35,086 nucleotides of DNA from Marinagarivorans sp. (GTDB lineage: Bacteria; Pseudomonadota; Gammaproteobacteria; Pseudomonadales; Cellvibrionaceae): NCBI GenBank assembly GCA_028281865.1, contig JANQJB010000134.1, positions 1 through 35,086 on the forward strand. The letters are read 5' to 3'. The notes beneath the pieces are model-generated. The model saw only the letters and a program-made list of their open reading frames with translations, made no database searches and was not told where the DNA came from. Position 1 is the first letter of the stretch; the number at the start of each line of letters is the position of its first letter. Positions 16,313 to 22,692 of this stretch are shown here, one piece after another. Position numbers and translations under genes: made by a program.

Positions 16313-18238
16313 ATGTTTTTGGGTAGGTGGTTTTCGAAATTAAAGGTAATTAGTGTTTTATTTTTATTAAGTTCGTTTTCGCTCCCGGCTTCAGCGGCTG
16401 TGATAAACGTAAATAAAACAGCGGACACCAACGATGCAATGCCGGGTGACAATGTGTGTGATGACGGCTCTGGTGGTGCTAACCGTTGCAGTTTACGTGC
16501 GGCGATTGAAGAGGCAAACGCAAGGCCCAACAGCGATAATATTTATCTGCAAGCCGGTGCTACATACAATTTAACACAAGGCACTTTAGATATTAAAAGC
16601 AATTTAAAATTAATAGGAAAGGAAAGTTCTCCAGCAATAATTCGTCCACATGATGATGCTACTGGCCCAGATAAATCTCAGCTTTTAAACGTTTGGCAGG
16701 GTGCCGATATTACACTGCAGGACTTGGTTGTTAGAGATGGCGATGGCGCTAATGCGTTTAGTCGCGGAGTGGGAATTTTTAATTCCGGGAGAATATTTGC
16801 GCTGCGTGTGAGAGTGCACAACAACAAAGGTAGAAGAACTCCTGGAGTGGGTATTCACAACGCTGGTGAATTTATATTTAAAGATGGCGATATCTCCAAC
16901 AATACTAATTCCCATGGCGAAACGTCTGATGGTGGCGGGGTTTACAACCGTGGAATAATGACAATCGAGGATTCGAGTATTATTGGCAATACTGCCACTT
17001 TCGGCGCCGGTATTTATACTATCTCAGGAACAAACAAGCTTAACCGTGATGGTACTGTAGAATATTATCACGACCACAATACCCGATTAACTTTAAAAAA
17101 TGTAACGCTGGCAAACAATGTTGCTCAAGATGGTGGCGGCGGTGTTTTTTCTATTCTCTCCACGATGAGTATTGAAAACTCGACAATTTTTGGAAATAGT
17201 GTATCGCGAGGAACAGGTGGTAGTGAAATAGGTGGTGGTGGCGGCTTTGCCTACGGTTTTTATCCTAAGGATGGCTTGGAGCCCGGTGATATTTCGAATG
17301 GTGGAGCTGAGTGGGTAAAACAACAGTGTTATATTTGCCATACTAACTACGGAAATGGTTATTTTGAAAGGCTTGTGCCGGGCCGCTATTACCATGAATA
17401 CCAACTCGCACAGAAAATTCACGCCACGATGGGTGACGATTGTGAAGATCAATGCGCTGTTGACATTGCGGCGTGGTTAAAAGCTAACCCTACTGGTGCT
17501 GCACCTTATTTTGTGCATTATCTCTATCACAATATCGAAAATAGTATTATTGCAAAGAATGTTGCCGGCAGTTCAGACGGCAACAATTGTAAAATTGTTG
17601 GTGAATACGGCTCTTATGGCAGTGATAATGTTTGGGGGTATGCCTCAGATTACGGCAGAGAGTGCGCAGACCGTACTATAAACGAAAATAACCAAATGAG
17701 TTATTTGGATACTTATTACACCAACTTTACCTTGCATAATGTTGGTCACTCGCGAATTGGACGTCGTGTTGGTATTCTTTCCGGAGGGCAATATTGGAGC
17801 GCATGTTCAAACGCTAACCCACCCAGTTACTGTGATGCGGGAGCAACGCTGCCGCCGGAGCCCGAACCTGAATTACCGAATTGCTCCGATAAACCTGCGT
17901 GGAAAAAGAAAAGTGCTTACAATGCAGGTGCAGAAGTAAAACATAACGGCAAACTTTATCGCGCTACGCAAAGAATTCCGAAGAAAAAAGCTGCTCCTAA
18001 TAATAATGCTAGTTGGCAATACCTTGGAGATTGCGCTGCTGATGGAGGCAGTGGTGGTGGCAGCGGCGGAGGTGGTTCTGCCTGCGACAATGTTAAAAAC
18101 TGGAATAAAAAGAAAGCCTATAAAGTCAACAATGAAGTTAAGTACAACAGTGAATTGTATAGAGCAACGAAAAAGATTCCCAAGAAAAAGGCACCGCCAG
18201 CTTCAAATTCAGATTGGGTTTATGTTGAACCCTGCTAG
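16313..18238 (+). CDS. Secreted CSLREA beta-helix protein with inserted c-type heme module and two CBM5/12-like modules
   Basis: This is a 641-residue exported protein. In order it has a signal peptide (1-28, ending ASA) and the CSLREA region (about 30-95; NRCSLRAAIEEAN). A right-handed beta-helix runs from about 100 to 320 with repeated GGGIYN-type turns. Then comes a heme-binding CYICH motif (C339, C342, H343) with a candidate axial M373 and C377-x3-C381-A, before the helix resumes at about 410 (ENSIIAKN). A Pro/Glu linker leads to two repeats of about 50 residues (523-574 and 591-641), bounded by Cys and with W-x4-AYNAG-x2-V-x8-YRAT, like chitin-binding CBM5/12. Those repeats lack the usual paired surface Trp and are Lys-rich (IPKKK). 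The heme module sits in a loop of the helix. It is probably periplasmic or extracellular and carbohydrate-associated; the redox role is inferred. A terminator follows. Confidence 0.85.
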   Translation: MFLGRWFSKLKVISVLFLLSSFSLPASAAVINVNKTADTNDAMPGDNVCDDGSGGANRCSLRAAIEEANARPNSDNIYLQAGATYNLTQGTLDIKSNLKLIGKESSPAIIRPHDDATGPDKSQLLNVWQGADITLQDLVVRDGDGANAFSRGVGIFNSGRIFALRVRVHNNKGRRTPGVGIHNAGEFIFKDGDISNNTNSHGETSDGGGVYNRGIMTIEDSSIIGNTATFGAGIYTISGTNKLNRDGTVEYYHDHNTRLTLKNVTLANNVAQDGGGGVFSILSTMSIENSTIFGNSVSRGTGGSEIGGGGGFAYGFYPKDGLEPGDISNGGAEWVKQQCYICHTNYGNGYFERLVPGRYYHEYQLAQKIHATMGDDCEDQCAVDIAAWLKANPTGAAPYFVHYLYHNIENSIIAKNVAGSSDGNNCKIVGEYGSYGSDNVWGYASDYGRECADRTINENNQMSYLDTYYTNFTLHNVGHSRIGRRVGILSGGQYWSACSNANPPSYCDAGATLPPEPEPELPNCSDKPAWKKKSAYNAGAEVKHNGKLYRATQRIPKKKAAPNNNASWQYLGDCAADGGSGGGSGGGGSACDNVKNWNKKKAYKVNNEVKYNSELYRATKKIPKKKAPPASNSDWVYVEPC

Positions 18239-18260
18239 TTATAAATATTGATTGATTAAA

Positions 18261-18287
18261 AATGCGAGTTTTGACTCGCATTTTTTT
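18261..18287 (+). terminator. Rho-independent terminator
   Basis: AATGCGAGT (18261-18269) pairs with ACTCGCATT (18274-18282) around a 4-base loop and runs into seven Ts. It lies 22 bp after the CSLREA gene stop, and the preceding A run makes it possibly bidirectional. Confidence 0.9.
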
Positions 18288-18370
18288 CATGCCCTAATTT
18301 TTGGTTTAACAAATATAATAAAATTAATTCGTTTTAGATAAATGCTTAAGCAAAAAATTGATTATTATTT

Positions 18371-18408
18371 GAAAAATAAATAAACGAATGAAAAATAAAT
18401 AAACGAAT
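18371..18408. repeat. Two perfect 19-bp tandem repeats
   Basis: GAAAAATAAATAAACGAAT is present at 18371-18389 and again at 18390-18408 with no gap, most simply explained by replication slippage. Confidence 0.85.
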
Positions 18409-18465
18409 ATAGTTTCAACTTGGATTTGCTCACATAAGTAGTGCAGGTATAAATGGTGTTAAGGG

Positions 18466-18516
18466 TAAGAGTGCAAGGATAAGAGTGCAAGGATAAGAGT
18501 GCAAGGATAAGAGTGC
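18466..18516. repeat. 14-bp tandem repeat, about 3.6 copies, ending in a TGCCTGTCACC element
   Basis: TAAGAGTGCAAGGA repeats at 18466, 18480 and 18494, with a partial copy at 18508. The array runs directly into GTGCCTGTCACC (18512-18523), a sequence of the kind I associate with REP-like or transposon-end repeats. No transposase is adjacent. Confidence 0.75.
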
Positions 18517-18930
18517 CTGTCACCTTATTGATTAAATCTAGACGGTAATTTCGCTGTGCCGAAAATAATAATATATAGATTACGAGTGATTAGCTAATGC
18601 GCTAAAAAGAAATTCGGCGCACCAATATTAGGCGCAAACAAAAAGCTATATATTGATAACTATAAATCGATAAATATATTTATCAAAAACCAACGATAAA
18701 ACTGTCTGTCCCACTCCATCTGATATTCCCTATATTTCTGCGTTTTATTCAAATTAATGGACTCAATTGCAAAATTTTAAGACTTAGTGAACAAATCTTG
18801 AGCTTAAGACTACGCATATTTTCATTTTGATTATATAGTGGGAAGATAAGTAACGCTTTTAGAGCAAGAATTTCACATTCTCTTCTCCAACTGGTTCACA
18901 TTTAACTTCTACAGAGAAATTCGTAATTTT

Positions 18931-18935
18931 GGGAG
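18931..18935 (+). promoter_or_regulatory. Ribosome-binding site deciding the start at 18941
   Basis: GGGAG lies 5 bases before the ATG at 18941. A TTG at 18929 in the same frame would place this element inside the gene, so the ATG is preferred. Confidence 0.7.
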
Positions 18936-18940
18936 TGGTT

Positions 18941-19921
18941 ATGCATACGTATTTTTCGGATGGGTTTAGGCCTGGGTTTGTCAGTAGCGGCTTTTATTTG
19001 CGTCAGTGGTTTGTTGTAGCCATTGCTGCTTGCTTGGTTGTTACAAGCACGGCATCGGCCATGAATGCAAAGCAATGTAATGCGAAACTCTATAACACGC
19101 TTTATGGCGATGAGCCTACTCAATCGGAGTTGCAGACCCCGGACCCGCTGTCGCAAGTCGACGACATGCTCAAAGACACAAAGTTTATCGACTATTTTTC
19201 TAGCTTCGTTAACGCCCATATGAACTGGGGCCCGGAAGATCGCATTCAAGATAATCCCGTTTACGCGATGGTGCGCTACCACATGTTTCGCCGTGATTTG
19301 CCGTGGAAAAGTTTGTTTCTCGATCGTGTGAAAGTGGACGACCAAAACGTCAATAACTATGCCGATGGGGTGGGCTATTTCGAAGACAAGGAATGGAAAG
19401 ATCGCTACGCCGGAAATGAGGAAGACGGTTACCGACTGCGAAGCGCATATATGATTATGAATAACATGATCGGCCTGAATCTTGAGGCGATTACGGTTTC
19501 TGCCACTGGCGGAAGTTCGCGTGCCGACCGCCAAACGCCCGGAAGTGTCTGCTTCCATTGCCATTATCGCTTTGATTTTGCGCTCGACAAGGTAGCAAAC
19601 ATCTTGACCAAAGTAGACCGCGAACGCAGCACTATGAATGGCATTGTTTATACCGACCAACCGGAAAGCGTCTCTGAGGTCATTTACGGTGAAACCGTTA
19701 CGGACATCCGCAGTTTGGCAACCATGCTAAGTGAACGCCCGGAGTTTTATGTCAACGCCTGCAATATCGCTTTTGAGTTTGTTTTTGGCCGCGAATCCGA
19801 TGGCTCAGACCCAGAAATTTTTGGTCAGTGTGTGACCAAATTTAAAGCATCCGGCAAGATACAAGACGCGATTAAGCATTTTGTCGAATCGGATATTTTT
19901 TGCCAGGATTTGGAGGTCTAA
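18941..19921 (+). CDS. Exported single-CxxCH protein with DUF1588/DUF1585-like C-terminal part
   Basis: This 326-residue protein has a signal or anchor helix at about residues 20-40 (WFVVAIAACLVVTSTASA), following a rather long N-terminal segment. It has one CFHCH motif (C204, C207, H208) in GSVCFHCHYRFDFALDKV, which parallels the CxxCH-x-x-D/I-x-x-GFALE region of DUF1588. The later part, LATMLSERPEFYVNACNIAFEFVFGRESDG, parallels DUF1585, where a similar Cys- and FGR-containing helix ends the Planctomycete-type proteins. It is therefore a shortened relative of the DUF1592 family. Whether heme is bound covalently is not certain. It begins a three-gene unit; its stop is 3 bases before the next start, and GGAGG for that gene lies inside its last codons. 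Confidence 0.75.
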   Translation: MHTYFSDGFRPGFVSSGFYLRQWFVVAIAACLVVTSTASAMNAKQCNAKLYNTLYGDEPTQSELQTPDPLSQVDDMLKDTKFIDYFSSFVNAHMNWGPEDRIQDNPVYAMVRYHMFRRDLPWKSLFLDRVKVDDQNVNNYADGVGYFEDKEWKDRYAGNEEDGYRLRSAYMIMNNMIGLNLEAITVSATGGSSRADRQTPGSVCFHCHYRFDFALDKVANILTKVDRERSTMNGIVYTDQPESVSEVIYGETVTDIRSLATMLSERPEFYVNACNIAFEFVFGRESDGSDPEIFGQCVTKFKASGKIQDAIKHFVESDIFCQDLEV

Positions 19922-19924
19922 GCG

Positions 19925-21265
19925 ATGGACGAATATAAAATCAGCTTGTCTCGGCTTATTATTTTATCCGTTTTGGCTTTAGTTTTATCGGCTTGCGGTG
20001 GTGACGAAAAACCTGTTAATACTAGCTCTTCTTCGAGCAGTTCAAGCTCTTCAAGTAGCACCAGTTCTTCGAGTAGTTCTAGTTCCTCAAGTAGCTCTAG
20101 CTCGTCAAGCAGTTCCAGTTCTTCGAGTAGCTCAAGTTCTTCAAGCAGTTCTAGTTCTTCGAGTAGCTCGAGTTCTTCAAGCAGTTCTAGCTCCTCAAGC
20201 AGTTCGTCTTCAAGTTCTAGTGGCGATATCTTCGACGGTAGCGCAGCCGCGGGCATCAATGTTTGGGAAGAGCAGTGTAAATCGTGTCATGGCAGTAACG
20301 GCGACGCTTCGGATGCGACCTCTTCGCTGAAGAAGAATGTTCACCCTTATTTGCGGCGCGAAAATGCCGACCCGGAAAAAATTGCCATTTACATACGAGA
20401 TAATATGCCGGTTGGCGGAGGGGGTGCTGGCCGTTGTGTTGGTCAGTGTGCGGAAGACGTTACCGCCTACATGTTGATTTTGCCCTATGCCGATAACGGT
20501 GGCGATCAAGGCTCGCCGATTAATGCGTCTGCGCAAAAAACACGTGTTGAGGCGGGGCGCCAACTCTACGGTGACAATGCCTGTTCGCTTTGTCATAAAG
20601 ATGATGGTTCTACCACAGTACTGCAGGGCGAATCGACCGTATATAGCCTGCACAATTGTCCGAGCTGTACGCGCTACGACGAGTTAGTGGCCGCCATTGG
20701 CGGTACCATGCCTAAAGGCGATGACGGAGAGTTTGGCCCGGCAAGCTGTTCCGGTGATTGCGCTAAAAAAATTGCCGATTACATCTGGGTGGAATATTTG
20801 GATGGAACCCTGACTACTAAGGGCGGCACGCTACCAAAGGTTGCCCCGGTGCCCGGTAAAAACACCTTGCGCATTAAATCCTATGAATCCCTCAAAGCCC
20901 ATTTCAGCCGTGTATTCGGTGGTGAAAATCAAACTTTGGAAGATTCAGAAAATGCCTTTAAAACAATTCCTGACTTTTGGTATATCGAGCATGAATTGGG
21001 CGCGGTCTCGCTGAATATTGTTGCCAATGCGGCAGTGGAAGGCTGCAATTCACTGGTTACGCAAGCGGCTTCTGGAAACGCTGAAATTCGCGCTAACTGC
21101 GCTACGTGGGCGGAATCGATGTGGCTGCGCAGTGCTACGCAAGATGAACTCAACTCGTGTGTGAATACTGCAACCACGATTACCGATCAGCTCAACACTG
21201 CGCTAAAACGCCAACAATTTGCCTGCGCGTCGATGATGATGTCGATTCCGGCGTTAACGTTTTAA
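19925..21265 (+). CDS. Di-heme cytochrome c lipoprotein with long polyserine linker
   Basis: This is a 446-residue protein. A lipoprotein signal ends in LVLSAC (Cys about residue 24), and a linker of about 65 almost uninterrupted serines (roughly residues 33-98) holds the soluble part away from the membrane. Two c-type heme modules follow: CKSCH (C118, C121, H122) and CSLCH (C220, C223, H224). Each has a candidate axial Met in MP (about 157 and 260) and then a C-x3-C-A pair plus an Asp or Lys/Ile-Ala-Tyr helix. The C-terminal 170 residues include WAESMWLRSATQDELNSCV, reminiscent of domains in DUF1587/DUF1592-type proteins. Serine codons are deliberately mixed. It lies 3 bp after the previous gene and 12 bp before the Tat-exported partner. 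Electron transfer at the cell surface or periplasm is the likely role. Confidence 0.88.
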   Translation: MDEYKISLSRLIILSVLALVLSACGGDEKPVNTSSSSSSSSSSSSTSSSSSSSSSSSSSSSSSSSSSSSSSSSSSSSSSSSSSSSSSSSSSSSSSSSSSGDIFDGSAAAGINVWEEQCKSCHGSNGDASDATSSLKKNVHPYLRRENADPEKIAIYIRDNMPVGGGGAGRCVGQCAEDVTAYMLILPYADNGGDQGSPINASAQKTRVEAGRQLYGDNACSLCHKDDGSTTVLQGESTVYSLHNCPSCTRYDELVAAIGGTMPKGDDGEFGPASCSGDCAKKIADYIWVEYLDGTLTTKGGTLPKVAPVPGKNTLRIKSYESLKAHFSRVFGGENQTLEDSENAFKTIPDFWYIEHELGAVSLNIVANAAVEGCNSLVTQAASGNAEIRANCATWAESMWLRSATQDELNSCVNTATTITDQLNTALKRQQFACASMMMSIPALTF

Positions 21266-21277
21266 GGAGGTACATCG

Positions 21278-22477
21278 ATGAAAATAAATCGCAGACAGTT
21301 TATTCAAGGTGCCACCGCAGCCGGTGCAGCATCGCTTATGGGCGGGTTTCCTCAAATAAGTCAGGCTGCCACGGTAAATGGCAAGCGTTCGACATTACTG
21401 CTTATTATGATGAACGGGGGTTATGCGCCCATTCAAACTTCGGCGCACTCCTTTTTAAATAATACCAACGCGCAAATGCATTTCGGTATTAAAGATAATC
21501 CCATCGACAATCGCGGTGACGTGTATTTTGATGTAAGTACTTGGGGCCGTTTGCCTGAAAAAGCGCTCAGCCGTATGGCATGTGTGGGCAGTGTTGGAGC
21601 TTCGAATCACAACTCCGCAAAACATTTTTGGGAGGGCCCGCAAGGCGGATTACCCCAGGCGCTAGCGTCGGCAATGGGTGGCAACTCTGCTATCAAAGCG
21701 GCAAAAGTGGGTAATGTTACCGGTGCGCCTGGAGGTTCGGTTGGAGGTGTTTCGCTTGAGAGTGTTAAAGATATGGACTCAGGCCTGCGCACATTAACCG
21801 GTGCAGGGCAAACTATTACGCGGGACGAACGTCCGATTATGGGGCGTGTGGTAGAAGAGTCTTACCAGCGTTTTCAGGCTTTGGCGCAGAAAAATCCAGA
21901 CAATTTATCTTCGCTAATTGATGGTTACAAAAATTTGGTTAAGTCGATGACCACGCCTTCGGCGAGCGTCGACGCTGATGAAATTAAGGCAGCTTATAGT
22001 GGCTCCTATCAACTCTACACCGATTTAAGCATTGCAGAAGCGTTGCTACGCAGCGGTGTTAATGTGGTATGTATCGGCGAAGGAACGGGGACTTATTGGG
22101 ATACACACGACGATAACGATGGTTCACGTACACGCGCATATTTCGATTTGATGATTGGGCCATTGAGTGTTTTCTTTAATCGCATGCTCGACAGGGACGA
22201 TATGAATCTCACGGTTGTGTTTGTATCAGAGCATTCGCGTATTCCTTTAATCAATAATCACGGGCCGCATTTAAGCACTATTGTTTTCGGTGATAATGTC
22301 AATGGCGGAGTCTCGACAGGTGAAACGGATAACGGAGGCCTGGTGTTGGGTGTTGAAGACAAGCCGGTTATCGCCTGGAAAGCCGCTATTGGTGAAATGG
22401 TTGGTTTAAGTGGTGGTGCTAATCCGTTTGGGGCTGCAGAGGTCCACCGACCTGTGATGAAGTATGCTCCGGCGTAA
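21278..22477 (+). CDS. Tat-exported DUF1501-like protein
   Basis: This 399-residue protein begins with a twin-arginine signal (NRRQFIQGATAAGAASLMGG, then an AxA-type site near residue 31). The body matches the DUF1501 type, an alkaline-phosphatase/sulfatase-superfamily relative. The visible pieces are LLLIMMNGGYAP, EALLRSGVNVVCIGEGTGTYWDTHDDN (about residues 254-280), and VVFVSEHSRIP followed by NNHGPH (about 313-330), equivalent to the family's WDTH and GEFGRTP-x-DHW segments. The catalytic function of DUF1501 is not established. Tat export suggests it folds, possibly with a cofactor, before secretion. AGGAGG sits 8 bases before the ATG. It is the third gene of the set and is followed by a strong terminator. 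Confidence 0.82.
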   Translation: MKINRRQFIQGATAAGAASLMGGFPQISQAATVNGKRSTLLLIMMNGGYAPIQTSAHSFLNNTNAQMHFGIKDNPIDNRGDVYFDVSTWGRLPEKALSRMACVGSVGASNHNSAKHFWEGPQGGLPQALASAMGGNSAIKAAKVGNVTGAPGGSVGGVSLESVKDMDSGLRTLTGAGQTITRDERPIMGRVVEESYQRFQALAQKNPDNLSSLIDGYKNLVKSMTTPSASVDADEIKAAYSGSYQLYTDLSIAEALLRSGVNVVCIGEGTGTYWDTHDDNDGSRTRAYFDLMIGPLSVFFNRMLDRDDMNLTVVFVSEHSRIPLINNHGPHLSTIVFGDNVNGGVSTGETDNGGLVLGVEDKPVIAWKAAIGEMVGLSGGANPFGAAEVHRPVMKYAPA

Positions 22478-22501
22478 ATATTAATTATAGCTTTCGTCTA
22501 G

Positions 22502-22536
22502 AAAAAAACCCTCGCTATCTCGCGGGGATTTTTTTT
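22502..22536 (+). terminator. Rho-independent terminator, likely bidirectional
   Basis: CCC-T-CGC (22509-22515, one bulged T) pairs with GCGGGG (22522-22527) around a short loop. An A run lies on the left and a run of eight Ts on the right, so it can serve the DUF1501-like gene and also the minus-strand peptidase gene that ends at 22693. Confidence 0.85.
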
Positions 22537-22567
22537 GCCTTCTTGCTGATAAAAAAGTGTTATCCAG

Positions 22568-22657
22568 TCGTTCACCAAAATTGGTTAAAAGCACTCGTAT
22601 TTCTTCGATTGCTTCAAGTTTTTTGCGCTTAGTTTCGGAATTAATTTCTCTGTTTGC
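22568..22657. repeat. 90-bp direct repeat, copy A
   Basis: This 90-bp segment matches 25662-25751 at 89 positions in the same orientation; the only difference is T versus A after TTTCGGAA. On the minus strand a frame without stops runs through it from 22705 to a TAA at 22481 (74 codons), reading NREINSETKRKKLEAIEEI and on to TNFGER inside the repeat. No ATG is available, so it looks like a gene fragment. Confidence 0.95.
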
Positions 22658-22692
22658 CTTGTTGGATTCGAAAAGGTTGATTTCCCTTGCTA

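Larger units (their letters stand above)
18288..18940. other. Long spacer with two families of short tandem repeats
   Basis: No gene was found in about 650 bp of AT-rich sequence between the CSLREA gene and the next CxxCH gene. It contains the two tandem-repeat blocks listed separately, and should carry the promoter for the gene set starting at 18941. Confidence 0.6.

Noticed and set aside
18902-19660. Minus-strand open frame of 252 codons
   Set aside because: It lies opposite the CxxCH protein gene, which has a signal peptide, ribosome-binding site and family motifs; the minus-strand product matches nothing recognisable.
19918-20259. Minus-strand open frame encoding a repetitive Glu-Leu protein
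   Set aside because: It is the complement of the polyserine linker; its ELLEE repeats arise from mixed Ser codons and it has no ribosome-binding site.
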